Below, one piece after another: positions 24,879 to 35,334 of a stretch of 51,610 nt of DNA; within the stretch, counting starts at the first letter, position 1, and each line of letters begins with the position of its first letter. The DNA is taken from positions 1 to 51,610 of the IMG/VR virus record IMGVR_UViG_3300021142_001969, one strand, 5' to 3'. The notes beneath the pieces were generated by a model. That model worked only from the letters and a program-made list of their open reading frames with translations. It did no database searches and was not told the DNA's origin. The translations under genes and the position numbers were made by a program. This DNA comes from a virus.

Positions 24879-25349
24879 ATGGCACTCGATCAGCTACAAC
24901 AATTTATAAGTGATTTGGATGCTTTCGATTTCGAAGCGTCTATGTCAGGAGTAATACTTGATAATAAGGATATTATTAGCGACATGGTTGCAGCTCAATT
25001 AGGTTCTACAAGCCTTGATGGAAATAATAACCCCGTTCTTTTAGATGGAAGTGGTTATGCTGATTCAACAATCAGATACAAACAAGAGCATGGCCAGGGA
25101 TTGGGAGCTATTACTGATCGGGTAACATTATATCAGACCGGAGAGTTGTATAAAATGATTGATACAGAAGTTGTAGTGGATGAAGTACAGACTATGAGTG
25201 ATGTTCCTTATTATGATGAATTGATGCAACGGACCGGTGAAGATGTAATGAAGTTGAACGAGACTAACAGAATTGATTTTGCAACCGAAATATTAATGCC
25301 TGCATTTAGTCAGGAGTTTCTTGAAAAAACAGGCTTACAAATTACTTAG
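24879..25349 (+). CDS. Hypothetical tail morphogenesis protein, 156 aa
   Basis: Not firmly recognised. Acidic, with DGSGYADSTIRYKQEHGQGLGAITDRVTLYQTGELY in parts, which recalls virion morphogenesis proteins that carry D-S-T-I-x-x-K and L-x-x-T-G-x-L motifs. It follows the internal terminator by five bases and precedes the chaperone-like gene. Confidence 0.45.
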   Translation: MALDQLQQFISDLDAFDFEASMSGVILDNKDIISDMVAAQLGSTSLDGNNNPVLLDGSGYADSTIRYKQEHGQGLGAITDRVTLYQTGELYKMIDTEVVVDEVQTMSDVPYYDELMQRTGEDVMKLNETNRIDFATEILMPAFSQEFLEKTGLQIT

Positions 25350-25351
25350 TT

Positions 25352-25981
25352 ATGATTATAGATAATGCCTCATCCTGTACAATTGGTAAGTTTATGAAAT
25401 GTTGGTTTGATAATGATTTATCTGTACTTGTTATAGATGGTGATTTTACTGACGAAGAAAAAAGAAAAGCATTTGAACTAATCCATATTGAATACATTGA
25501 TCTGGCAGGACTATATAAGAATAAGGAGTTTGAAATGCTTGGATATATGAATCATCTGGAAGCTAAGTTCAATGTAATAAGCATGTCAATTGAATTACAA
25601 AGAAAATTTTTAGTCGAATTTGATATCCCTTTTTTAGCTGGTTTTAGAACTTTTAAGGATCATGGGCATTCATTATATTGGGATATATCAAACCCTGATA
25701 AAATATCCTTTCTTGGGATGTTAAATAGAATTGAAGCAAGAAACAAAAATACTAAGGTACAACTGCTTGAGAAGAAAAACGAATTACTGCTACTTCAGAA
25801 AAACAAAGTTGAAAATAAGCATACGACCATACAAAGCAGACAGGAATTCATCAGGACATTAAATGCACTTGGGAAGTATGGGTTTCAGATAAATAAAAAT
25901 GAGACTACAGTTGAGGAGCTGGCATTAATGATTAATGACTGGCAAAAAGAGATAAGCCAACATAATAAATTAAAGAAATAA
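25352..25981 (+). CDS. Tail assembly chaperone-position protein, 209 aa
   Basis: The protein has an alpha/beta N-terminal part and a long charged helix (EARNKNTKVQLLEKKNELLLLQKNKVEN in parts, about 130-160). It sits directly before the tape measure gene and overlaps it by one base (TAATG), the usual place of tail assembly chaperones that hold the tape measure soluble. No slippery frameshift site was found. Confidence 0.45.
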   Translation: MIIDNASSCTIGKFMKCWFDNDLSVLVIDGDFTDEEKRKAFELIHIEYIDLAGLYKNKEFEMLGYMNHLEAKFNVISMSIELQRKFLVEFDIPFLAGFRTFKDHGHSLYWDISNPDKISFLGMLNRIEARNKNTKVQLLEKKNELLLLQKNKVENKHTTIQSRQEFIRTLNALGKYGFQINKNETTVEELALMINDWQKEISQHNKLKK

Positions 25982-28900
25982 TGGCAGGTGTTACAAATAT
26001 TATTGAATTAGGATTTAATGTTCAGGATTTAACCGAGCAAAAACAACAGGTATTAACTGTTCTGCTCGATATGTTTGAACAAATAAAGCAATATGATGGC
26101 ACCCGCATTAATCCAATTAATCTTGGAGGGGTTGCTGAACTTAGAGGAGCTATTCAGCAACAAACTATTATTCTGGAAGAGATAAGAGGTGGATTTGATA
26201 AGTATAATAAAATATTATCAGACAATATTGCACAACAAGCAAGAGTTGCACAAGCAATTAATGACAATGTTTCATCAAATAATAAAAACAAAACCTCTAT
26301 TGATGAAATTACTAAATATACAGAAAAGCTGACTAAGGCGCAATCTGATGAAGCAAAAGCAGTGGCAGAACTTAAAGTACAAATTGCTGCTCAGAATGCT
26401 GAAAATAAAAATACTGCTATAATCAATACTGCTGCTGCAGATTCTTTAGTTCAGCTGCAAGCAAAATTAAAAGCAGCGCAGGCTTCATACGATGGTATGG
26501 ATGCAGCCATTAGAGATAATACAGAAGCAGGAGTAAAAGCTAAAGCTAAAGTTGTTGAACTTACTGCTGCAGTTTCTGCACTTGAACAATCTACTGGAAG
26601 ACATCAGAGAAGCGTAGGTAATTATACAGGAGCATTGAAGCCTTTAGAAGCATTGATGGCTCAATTGAAAGCAAAGATTGATGCTGTAACAAGTTCTGGT
26701 GTGGCTAATGATGAAGTCTTGGCAAAATTGAATCATTCCTATACAGCTGTGGCGAGTATTGTTTCTACTACCAGTGCTGGCTTTACTTCTGTTACTCAAG
26801 AAATAAGACAAAGTGAAAAAGCTTTACAGACATTAAATGCTGCCGGATTAGGAGGAACAGAGGAATTTAAAAAGCTTCAGCAAGAGGTTGCTAATGCCAA
26901 GAGAGAATTTAACGAATTTGCCAAGGGTCAAAAGATAATGGAAAGCCAGGCACCGGTATTGACAGCTCTTACTTCTGCAGCTAAAGGCTTATCTGGAGCT
27001 TATGCAGTTGGAGCAGGTGCATCTGCTTTATTTGCTGATGGAAATGAGAAAGTAGAAAAAGAGTTAGCTAAACTAATGGCCATAATGACTTTTATTCAGG
27101 GATTGAATGAGGTTCATGCACTATTACAGGAAAAAAATACTATCCTTACTGTTATACAGACAGCTGCTACAGCTACTCTAACTAAGGCTAAACAGATGCT
27201 TGGATTGGCTAACATTGAGCAGGCAGAAACGGCAGAAGTAGCGGCAGGAGCAATGGAGATGGAAACAGTGGCCACGGAAGCTGCTACAGGTGCAACATTT
27301 GGTTTAGCAGATGCTATTGTGATGACAGGCATAGGAGCTATAATTATTGCTCTTGTTTGGGGAGTATCCAAATTGGTAGGTGTTGTTGGTAATTGGGTGA
27401 ATGCTGATGAAAAAGCCATTGAAAAGAATAAAGAACTTGCTTCCATCTCTAAGGAATTGAATGAAATATTAAAAGCTCAATCTGAAATAGTATCAGAAGA
27501 TGCGCAGAAGATTATAAATATGTATGAAAATCAATTGAATAAAGCAAAGGCAATTGGTTCAAATCAGATTCAACAGTTTGCAATTGAGAAAAAATTAAAT
27601 GACGCTAAATTATTTCAGGCTGATCAGGTTATTGATAAACTTGGAATAACACACGACAAGGTATTTGACTTAAGTGCTACATATATTGAACAACAAGGTT
27701 GGCTTGAACGATTATTAGAATCTGAAGCAAAGTATATTAAGAATGGAGAAAAGGTTCCTGAAAAATTAAAAAAACAAATCGAAGCTCAAAAGGAAATGAG
27801 CTCTTCCACTAAAACTTTATGGGAGGAAGGGAAAAAGGCTTTGGAAGATAAAGATAAAGCTGAAAAAGCAATTGAAGTACAAAAACTTACTGAGGATAAA
27901 TACAATGCAGATGAGTTTCGTAAGTTGACTTTAGAAACTGCCAAAATAGAAGCTAATTCAGTAATTGAGAAGAATACTTTAATCCTAAATAATGAGCGTT
28001 CTACTTTAGCGCAAAGAGTTTCTGCCTTGAAGAGTAATGCTGCTGAAAATAAGGCTATAGCTAAGGCTGAATATGATGCAATTAAAAGTGATCCTACTCA
28101 ATCAGATGATAGTAAAAAAATTGCTCTTTTAAAATATCAGGCTGATAGAAAGAAGATTACTAATGAAGCAAGGGCAAATGAATTAAAGGTAATTGAGACT
28201 TATAATCAGCGCGAACTTGCTGCTCATTTATCTATCAATGATGCATTAATTTCCATACAAAAGAAAATGTATGACACCATTGCATCTGATAATAAGAACT
28301 CTTTAGAGCTTAGAATATCCGCTTTGCAATCATCTGTAAATGATGAAAAGCAAATATTGCAGAATGAGCTTGAATTTAAGATTCAACAGGCTAAGGTCCA
28401 GGGCAAGACCGATACTGAAATAATGGCAATCAGAACCGAAAATGCTGCTAAACTACAGGAGTTAACGGAGGCAACAGGAAAGAAGGTGTATGATATCACA
28501 ATCAGTTGGGGAGAAAAGACTGCTAAAGATCTTGCAGAGCAGAAAACCAATGCAGCTGCTACAAAGACTACTCAAAACTATGATGCTGAGCTTTCAAAAT
28601 TAAATGAAGGATTAGCAAAACAAAAAATTTCATATTCTAAATATTTGATCGAAAGGAAAAAACTAGATGATAAATATTTGACCGATAAAGACAGTGCTGA
28701 TATTGCAGATGATCAGGCTGAACTGGATAGATTAAAGAAGCATGGAGAAGAGATTGCAGCCCAGAAAAAACAAGCTGAAGCAGAATTGGGTAATGCTCAG
28801 GGAAATGATGATCCAGAAGCTGTTATTAAAGCTCAACAATCTTTATCAGCTTTACTTCAACTTGAAAAAACAAATAATAAATTAATTGCTGATGAAGATA

Positions 28901-29778
28901 AGAAAGCCGCTGATGATAAGAAAAAGCTGGAAGAGGATACTGCAAAGAAGATCCTTGAAATCAGGAAAGTATTAAAACAAAAAGAGGACCAGTTAGCAAA
29001 AGAATCTTATGCACTTGCTACTGAAATGGTTGATGCAAAATTTGAGAATGAAAAGAATGCTATTCAGAATCAAATCAACCTTTCAAATGCTATGTATGAT
29101 AATGAATTGAAAAACATTGCTAATTCTACCTTATCAAACAGGCAAAAAGCAGAACAAACTATTGTTCTTAATTCTCAAAAGGCACAAGCTGAGAAGCAAT
29201 TACAGAAGGAGCAGAAAGATGCAGATATTGCCAAGGCTAAATTTGATAGAGATGCTGCTATAGCAGAAGTTACTTGGCAAACAGCAAGAGCAATTATGAA
29301 AGATACTGCTGGTGTACCATGGCCATTAAGTCTGGAAGTTGGGTTAGCAGATGCCGCATTAGGAGCTGTTCAGGTTGCAGCTATCCTTGCTAAGCAAATT
29401 CCAAAGTATGCTGAAGGTACGGATAGTCACCCTGGTGGATATGCCTTAGTGGGCGAGGGTAAATATGCAGAGTGGGTGCAGACTCCATCAGGAGGATTCA
29501 TGATAGATAAACCAACGTTACTTGATCTTCCTGCTACCACATCCGTAACTCCTCTAACCAATAATACGATTAATGAGATTGTTCTTAATAATATGGTTAA
29601 GAGCAATGAGGTTAACGAGAATAAGACACAAACAGTAAACCCCTGGGAAGTAGCACGTTGGCAAACAGCGCAATTAAAAGCTGCATTTAATAAATCGCAA
29701 ACGGTTAGGGTTCGTAATACAGTGATAATTGATGGCAGAGAACAGGAATGGATTAACAAGAAAATATTAGGAAGATGA
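25981..29778 (+). CDS. Tape measure protein
   Basis: At 1265 residues this is a long coiled-coil protein, rich in Ala, Lys, Glu and Gln, with hydrophobic segments near 330-345 and 438-475 (VMTGIGAIIIALVWGVSKLVGVV). Near the C-terminus it has KYAEGTDSHPGGYALVGEGKYAEWV, a motif common at tape-measure ends. It sets tail length and helps DNA entry through the host membrane. By the usual scale of about 0.15 nm per residue the tail would be near 190 nm; that is an estimate. It overlaps the next gene by four bases (ATGA). Confidence 0.9.
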   Translation: MAGVTNIIELGFNVQDLTEQKQQVLTVLLDMFEQIKQYDGTRINPINLGGVAELRGAIQQQTIILEEIRGGFDKYNKILSDNIAQQARVAQAINDNVSSNNKNKTSIDEITKYTEKLTKAQSDEAKAVAELKVQIAAQNAENKNTAIINTAAADSLVQLQAKLKAAQASYDGMDAAIRDNTEAGVKAKAKVVELTAAVSALEQSTGRHQRSVGNYTGALKPLEALMAQLKAKIDAVTSSGVANDEVLAKLNHSYTAVASIVSTTSAGFTSVTQEIRQSEKALQTLNAAGLGGTEEFKKLQQEVANAKREFNEFAKGQKIMESQAPVLTALTSAAKGLSGAYAVGAGASALFADGNEKVEKELAKLMAIMTFIQGLNEVHALLQEKNTILTVIQTAATATLTKAKQMLGLANIEQAETAEVAAGAMEMETVATEAATGATFGLADAIVMTGIGAIIIALVWGVSKLVGVVGNWVNADEKAIEKNKELASISKELNEILKAQSEIVSEDAQKIINMYENQLNKAKAIGSNQIQQFAIEKKLNDAKLFQADQVIDKLGITHDKVFDLSATYIEQQGWLERLLESEAKYIKNGEKVPEKLKKQIEAQKEMSSSTKTLWEEGKKALEDKDKAEKAIEVQKLTEDKYNADEFRKLTLETAKIEANSVIEKNTLILNNERSTLAQRVSALKSNAAENKAIAKAEYDAIKSDPTQSDDSKKIALLKYQADRKKITNEARANELKVIETYNQRELAAHLSINDALISIQKKMYDTIASDNKNSLELRISALQSSVNDEKQILQNELEFKIQQAKVQGKTDTEIMAIRTENAAKLQELTEATGKKVYDITISWGEKTAKDLAEQKTNAAATKTTQNYDAELSKLNEGLAKQKISYSKYLIERKKLDDKYLTDKDSADIADDQAELDRLKKHGEEIAAQKKQAEAELGNAQGNDDPEAVIKAQQSLSALLQLEKTNNKLIADEDKKAADDKKKLEEDTAKKILEIRKVLKQKEDQLAKESYALATEMVDAKFENEKNAIQNQINLSNAMYDNELKNIANSTLSNRQKAEQTIVLNSQKAQAEKQLQKEQKDADIAKAKFDRDAAIAEVTWQTARAIMKDTAGVPWPLSLEVGLADAALGAVQVAAILAKQIPKYAEGTDSHPGGYALVGEGKYAEWVQTPSGGFMIDKPTLLDLPATTSVTPLTNNTINEIVLNNMVKSNEVNENKTQTVNPWEVARWQTAQLKAAFNKSQTVRVRNTVIIDGREQEWINKKILGR

Positions 29779-32700
29779 GTGGAATAGTATCAAAGAAGAA
29801 ATTAATGTTCCTTTTACTGGATAGCCAGAACCGTTCCTATTACTGGAATGGCACTAATGCTGTTACTTCTGCTCAACCGGTATGGCTTCAACAGAACCCG
29901 GATAACTGGAAAAACATTTCATTAAAGTTTGCGACTAATCAAAAATACTTTTCTACATTAAGAACTTTCAGTGATCCTATTGAGTTGGTTGATGATGGAG
30001 CAAATATTATATTGGATAGATTTCATAATGGTGCCGGTACTGAAGAAATAATGTATCTGGCCATGTTAATTAGCAGACCAGATTTAGGATTGAATTATTA
30101 TAAGCTGGAATATAAATCAAGGATAGATTTTAGCAAGATTAAACAGAATCCACGAACTGGGGTATCGATTAATCTGTTACAGGATGATGTATTTGCTTTG
30201 ATTCAGGCGAACGAGAATGCAGTTTACTCTATTGATTGTAATGCTAGTAATCCTTCTGCTATTCAGGTTCTGTTTGATGGAGTTTCTTTGCAGGATAAGG
30301 CTAATTACGAAATAATATCCTTTACTAATCAATTCGGGAATGGAAGCGACTATACAGTATTGCCAATAAGCTATTTATCGAATGATGGGGATAATGTAAA
30401 TGCTATTCTTTCATCTCAAGAGTTACAAGTATTATCCACGTTAGCTGGGTCTACAAACTATTTATTGAACTACTCTAATTCAGATATAATCGTAACCATA
30501 AAAGGGCAGATTAAATTCAAATGCAATAGCGGCGGGGCTTATCATATTTATCCAACTTATCTAAGTAGTGGAATGCCAAGTAGTGGCCGATTGCCATTTA
30601 TATTTATGAGTAATCCAATTACAGGGCTTATTGCAGGTCAGGTAGAAGATTTCCCAATAAACATTTCATTTAATTTGCCACGAGGTGAAGGGTTATTTAT
30701 AATGGCTGACGGAGGATATCCTAATGGGGCAAATGTTACCCATTATGCTTCTTCTTTATATATTTCATTTCAAACAAAACAGATTCCAACAATCTCTTAT
30801 GCTCTCCGTCCATTGGATTATTTGCAGCAATTAGTAAGTAAAATAACCGACAATCAATTTACTGTTAACAGCAAGTTCTTTTCTGCCAATAATAAAAAAG
30901 TTATTCTTTCTGGCTCTTCAATACGTGGTTACTCAGATGCCAAAATACAATGTTCATTCTCTGATTTTTTTACCTCATACAATGTACCTTATAATCTTTC
31001 GCTGACTGTCAGAGATGGAGTTCTTTGGATAGAACCAAAGGAGGATTTATATAATAATAATCAGGAGCTTTTGGAATTAGGAGAAGTTTCAGCAATTGAT
31101 ATTGAAGTTGCAACAGAATATATTTACAATTCCGTTCAGATAGGATATGTAAAGCAGATTTACAACCAAAGAAATGGTCGTTATGAAACCAATTGCTTAC
31201 ACAACTATAAAACTCCAATCAATAATGTAATCAATAATTTAAGCCTCATTTCTAAATATCGTACTGATTCATTTGGAATTGAATTTATCAGGTCGTTAAA
31301 TGGTCAGGACACTAAAGATGATAAAGGAGATAAAGAAATATTTGCTGTAATGATTACCGATGCAATCGGCACTACAACGGGAGAAACTCCAACGGCTATA
31401 GTATTTAATGTAGACACATTCTTTGTTGATGCTCCTATAATTACTGTTCCTACTATCGGAGCAACTGTTTATAATACCAATCCTACTATTTTTGGAACAG
31501 CACAGCCATTTCACACAATCAATGTTTATGTTGATGGATTTGTTGACGGCACCACCGTTGCAGATGCAAATGGTTACTGGTCGTATAATATCGTTAAGGT
31601 ATTACAGACTAAGACTTTGTTTTTAAATGGACAGCATACCGTTGAAGCTTCTCAAACAGATGTTACAGGTAACACTGGCCCATTGAGTGCGCAGGTAGTT
31701 TTTGTAGTAGATATTTCTCAGTCGAATATTCTTATAATTACAGCACCATCCAATAATAGTTCGCTATATAATAACCTGCCACTTTTAAAAGGATATGGCA
31801 TTTCTGGAGATACTGTTACTTTGAAGGATAATGGAACAACTATTACAACAGTAATTCCTGACAATTCTGGTTATTGGCAATATCAGATAATCACTCCATT
31901 ATCAAATGCAGTTCATACCATTACGGCAATATCTACTTTAAATGGTGCAATTGCTACTATTAATATTACTGTCAATACTGCTGTTTCATCTCCATTGATA
32001 ACTTCAATTGTACAGAATCAAACAATTTACAGTAATACTCCAACAATTAAAGGGGTGGCTGTACCTGGTGCTACAGTAAATATTTATGTTGATGGAGGTA
32101 TAATTACCCCACCATCTGTTGTTCCTACCCCAGATGCAACAGTAACAGCAGATAGCAATGGTGATTGGAGTTGGACCTACAACCTTCAATATAATTTAGA
32201 TAACAGAACGGTCATACCTAATCCGGGAGTAGTAATTCCTTTGCCTGATGGAGGGCATGTATTTTCAACCACTCCGGATAATGCAGAAGTTCAACTTCAA
32301 ATCAGTGGTTATAAACTGATGCGTGGTACTACCGGAGATGGTTCTGTATGTGATTTTGATACTATAATTCTGGATGACAGCTTTGTACCTACAGGAGTAG
32401 ATCCTTCTACATTGCCAGATAGTTTAGGACGCTTTTTGCATACTGAAACCTTGTTTAATATTCTGGATACTTCTCCATTAAGATGTTTGAGAAAATGGGA
32501 TAATTTTATAAACGGAGGTCTTTACAGACAGAATGGCCAGCTAATTACATTCAATGGAGCGGAAATGAACAGTAATCTCTCTACTTCAAAAAATGGAGTT
32601 GTGTTAAATGAGAATGCTAATGTGAATGTTAATGATATGGCAGCTCCTTTCTTTTATCCTTTATGGTTGAATTTTACTACTAAAGTGCCTGACACTTTCA

Positions 32701-33830
32701 ATGATATCATGACTGGTATTAATAACGTAGGTTATTTATCGCTCGAATTTAAAGGGATCCAATTATACGCTTTGCCAATTGGTACAATGCAAATGAGGCC
32801 GGCAACAGATGAAGCGCAACAATGGAAGCTGTTATGTTCTGCCAAGACAACACTTTCAAATTTATTAATACTGAACAATTCAGGACAAACATTTCAAATT
32901 GGAAAGAATATGATATACATATCTGATTTAAATCCATTGCATTTTGTGCAGTACGATTTTACCCCACCAGCACAATACAATAGTGCTAACTTATATCAGG
33001 ACTGGTTTAAGAATAGGTTTTTAAATTGGGTGGGAAATCCTGATTATTTACAGAAGTGGCAAAATACTGATAAGATCAATTTGCAGGTGATCACTAATGA
33101 AACAAGTACATTGACATTGCAGATGTATAACTGTGTAACCCAGAAACTAATCAATACTTATACCTTTTCTGCAGTTTCTTCTCCGGTACAGACCCCAATG
33201 ATATTGCAACAACTATCAATAGATTTATCTGGTGTTGCAGATGGCCAATATGTTTTTGTTCTTTATTCAGGCATTACACCTATTGCGATAGCTGAAAAAA
33301 TAAATTTAGCGGCATCATGGCCAACAACGTATCTGATAGAGTATGGCAAGAGTAAAAATAAAGTTGATTACTTTTTTTCAACTGGTATTAAACCTATGAT
33401 AAGAGTTGAAGCTTTCTGGATGCCTTATGAACCATACAGTGAGGTTAATAATTACGAGGATGAGATGGGAGACTTTGAAATATTGAGAGGAGTGCCATTG
33501 AAAAAGAGGACACTTACTTTGGGTGGTAGTCCGGATTATATTCCTGACTGGATGGTAATTAAGCTGAATCAGATATTATTACTTGATCAATGCTTTATCG
33601 AAAATGAACAGGTTGCCAGGACCAATGATAGTAAGTTGGAGAAAAGCGAAGATGTACCTGGTTATCCAATGAACTATTATAAGATAGAGCTGGTATTAGC
33701 AAATAATGAGACAGGTAATACATTCCTTACACCTGCAGATAATAATAAGAGAACAACATTATTCACATTGGATGCAACTGCTTTTGGACAATCTGACGGA
33801 ACAGTTGATGTACAAATAACCAACAATTAA
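29775..33830 (+). CDS. Large tail tip/fibre protein with three Ig-like domains
   Basis: This 1351-residue protein follows the tape measure, the place of distal tail and receptor-binding proteins. The N-terminal 540 residues form a tail-hub-like part. Residues about 551-845 hold three Ig-like repeats, each with N/D-x-P-x-I/L-x-G, V-x-V-x-x-D-G and a D-x-N/S-G-x-W strand. The C-terminal 500 residues return to tail-type sequence ending in DGTVDVQITNN. The Ig domains look inserted into a longer tail scaffold and may bind cell-surface sugars. No transmembrane segment is seen. Confidence 0.7.
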   Translation: MSGIVSKKKLMFLLLDSQNRSYYWNGTNAVTSAQPVWLQQNPDNWKNISLKFATNQKYFSTLRTFSDPIELVDDGANIILDRFHNGAGTEEIMYLAMLISRPDLGLNYYKLEYKSRIDFSKIKQNPRTGVSINLLQDDVFALIQANENAVYSIDCNASNPSAIQVLFDGVSLQDKANYEIISFTNQFGNGSDYTVLPISYLSNDGDNVNAILSSQELQVLSTLAGSTNYLLNYSNSDIIVTIKGQIKFKCNSGGAYHIYPTYLSSGMPSSGRLPFIFMSNPITGLIAGQVEDFPINISFNLPRGEGLFIMADGGYPNGANVTHYASSLYISFQTKQIPTISYALRPLDYLQQLVSKITDNQFTVNSKFFSANNKKVILSGSSIRGYSDAKIQCSFSDFFTSYNVPYNLSLTVRDGVLWIEPKEDLYNNNQELLELGEVSAIDIEVATEYIYNSVQIGYVKQIYNQRNGRYETNCLHNYKTPINNVINNLSLISKYRTDSFGIEFIRSLNGQDTKDDKGDKEIFAVMITDAIGTTTGETPTAIVFNVDTFFVDAPIITVPTIGATVYNTNPTIFGTAQPFHTINVYVDGFVDGTTVADANGYWSYNIVKVLQTKTLFLNGQHTVEASQTDVTGNTGPLSAQVVFVVDISQSNILIITAPSNNSSLYNNLPLLKGYGISGDTVTLKDNGTTITTVIPDNSGYWQYQIITPLSNAVHTITAISTLNGAIATINITVNTAVSSPLITSIVQNQTIYSNTPTIKGVAVPGATVNIYVDGGIITPPSVVPTPDATVTADSNGDWSWTYNLQYNLDNRTVIPNPGVVIPLPDGGHVFSTTPDNAEVQLQISGYKLMRGTTGDGSVCDFDTIILDDSFVPTGVDPSTLPDSLGRFLHTETLFNILDTSPLRCLRKWDNFINGGLYRQNGQLITFNGAEMNSNLSTSKNGVVLNENANVNVNDMAAPFFYPLWLNFTTKVPDTFNDIMTGINNVGYLSLEFKGIQLYALPIGTMQMRPATDEAQQWKLLCSAKTTLSNLLILNNSGQTFQIGKNMIYISDLNPLHFVQYDFTPPAQYNSANLYQDWFKNRFLNWVGNPDYLQKWQNTDKINLQVITNETSTLTLQMYNCVTQKLINTYTFSAVSSPVQTPMILQQLSIDLSGVADGQYVFVLYSGITPIAIAEKINLAASWPTTYLIEYGKSKNKVDYFFSTGIKPMIRVEAFWMPYEPYSEVNNYEDEMGDFEILRGVPLKKRTLTLGGSPDYIPDWMVIKLNQILLLDQCFIENEQVARTNDSKLEKSEDVPGYPMNYYKIELVLANNETGNTFLTPADNNKRTTLFTLDATAFGQSDGTVDVQITNN

Positions 33831-33832
33831 TT

Positions 33833-35263
33833 ATGAGCACAGTTAACTTAAATATTTATACCAGTGCATGGGCAACCATTACAAATAATATAGTTTGTAA
33901 TGTTTACGCTCAAAGTGACCCTTCTGCAATAGTGGCAACTTTAACCGATACTACTACTGGTCATCCTGCTCGCACATGGAGCTTCCCTGGATTAGCAAGA
34001 GCAAACTATAGATTTGAATTTTTAGAGGTAACAACAAGTGGCATTACAGTTCAGAGCCTTGGTAGCATGGATGTTGTTCCAAGTTCTGAAAATGGGTATA
34101 CCTTCAGGTCGCCTGCATTAATTCAATGTGGAGTTACTACCGGAGTTAGCAGTGGAACTAATTCACTAACATTGGATGGTACCGGTGGTGCTCCAGATAT
34201 AAGAGGATGGGCAATAAATATTGAGCGTATATCTATGGGTACAATAAAGCCTGGTACTGATTATTCATATAACCAGACAACAGGATTAATTACATTACTT
34301 AATTCAGGTGATATATTCCAACCAAATGAATGGTTTAATATTTCCTTTCAGCCTCAGACTAATGTTGTTGCCGATTCTGTTCCATCATTAAACGTGTTTA
34401 ATTCGGCAGCAATAGTTAATGGGAATTATTCGATCCTTACTACTGATTTTGGCACAAAGCTTATCATAAAGCCTACTACAAGTAATGGTTATCTTGAATT
34501 GCAATTGCCTGATATTGCTACGGTGGTGGCAAACAAGGTATTATTTATTGAAATGGATGGTGGTAATTGTGCTAAGTTCATAACCCATAGCGGAAATGTT
34601 ATTAACTGGTTGCAGGGAGGAAGGACGAATTTATTTATATGTCCTAATGAGAAGTTATCAATTTACAAGTTTATTGATACTTCTACAGGTAGTCCTGTAA
34701 GTAGTTGGAGGATTCATGATGCTTATGGCAACTTTATGAATGTTGGTCAGATGACCAGTGATGATCAGATACAAGCGAATGTTTATAATAAAATTGCTCT
34801 TGTAGGTACTCAATGTGATGTATATCAACAAGCCAGACTTTATAACGATTTTGTTCTTGCTCTTCCTTCAGGTCAGGTTTGCAATTATGATGATTGGGGA
34901 ACCGGTAATAATAAATATAAATACTCATTAGCTAATAGTTCAATTTCTTCCAATGCCAATAAGTTTATGGTACCAGACAGAAGAAATTTGTTTGAGCGCA
35001 TGACAAATGGAACAAGAGTAGCAGGGGATTTTCAAGCTGATACCGTAGGAACGCATGACCATATTATGCATGGCAAAGGTTCTATTGGTGGTTCTGGTTC
35101 AAGGAATTTTTTAAGTAAAGGTAATAATGCATACTCAGGAGGTGGAGGAGATAATTTTGGTGGTTCTAATACTCCTGATACAACTTTACGAACTGGTGAT
35201 AATGCCAGTGGTCAGGAAACAGCGCCCAAAAATTATGCTGTTAATAAATATGTTTTAATCTAA
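33833..35263 (+). CDS. Tail fibre with C-terminal collar-type domain
   Basis: The 476-residue protein ends in a phage tail-collar type tip: PDRRNLFERMTNG, a His-x-His site (GTHDHIMHG near 408), a Gly/Asn/Ser-rich loop and PKNYAVNKYVLI as the last strand. In T4-type fibre tips such H-x-H sites bind metal. The N-terminal half is a beta-rich adaptor. It probably binds the primary receptor on the host surface. It is the last gene read from late promoter 2 before late promoter 4. Confidence 0.75.
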   Translation: MSTVNLNIYTSAWATITNNIVCNVYAQSDPSAIVATLTDTTTGHPARTWSFPGLARANYRFEFLEVTTSGITVQSLGSMDVVPSSENGYTFRSPALIQCGVTTGVSSGTNSLTLDGTGGAPDIRGWAINIERISMGTIKPGTDYSYNQTTGLITLLNSGDIFQPNEWFNISFQPQTNVVADSVPSLNVFNSAAIVNGNYSILTTDFGTKLIIKPTTSNGYLELQLPDIATVVANKVLFIEMDGGNCAKFITHSGNVINWLQGGRTNLFICPNEKLSIYKFIDTSTGSPVSSWRIHDAYGNFMNVGQMTSDDQIQANVYNKIALVGTQCDVYQQARLYNDFVLALPSGQVCNYDDWGTGNNKYKYSLANSSISSNANKFMVPDRRNLFERMTNGTRVAGDFQADTVGTHDHIMHGKGSIGGSGSRNFLSKGNNAYSGGGGDNFGGSNTPDTTLRTGDNASGQETAPKNYAVNKYVLI

Positions 35264-35300
35264 AATAATTGACAATGTTAAGAAGTGTGCAAAAAATATG

Positions 35301-35330
35301 TTCGTTAAATACATACTATATGTATTTTTG
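35301..35330 (+). promoter_or_regulatory. Late promoter 4 with 19-bp palindrome
   Basis: AATACATA-CTA-TATGTATT (35308-35326) overlaps TATTTTTG (35323-35330); TTCG at 35301-35304 may serve as a weak -33 box. The expected start of transcription lies within a few bases of the ATG at 35335, so the message is nearly leaderless. Confidence 0.75.
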
Positions 35331-35334
35331 TAAC

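Noticed and set aside
25640-25985. Programmed frameshift in a tail assembly chaperone before the tape measure
   Set aside because: No slippery heptamer with an extended second frame was found near the gene end.
27114-27446. 110-codon minus-strand frame inside the tape measure gene
   Set aside because: It mirrors the Ala/Thr-rich coding strand, has low complexity and no start context; shadow of the tape measure frame.
29427-29759. 110-codon minus-strand frame at the tape measure end
   Set aside because: Lies opposite the conserved tape-measure C-terminus; no protein family pattern.
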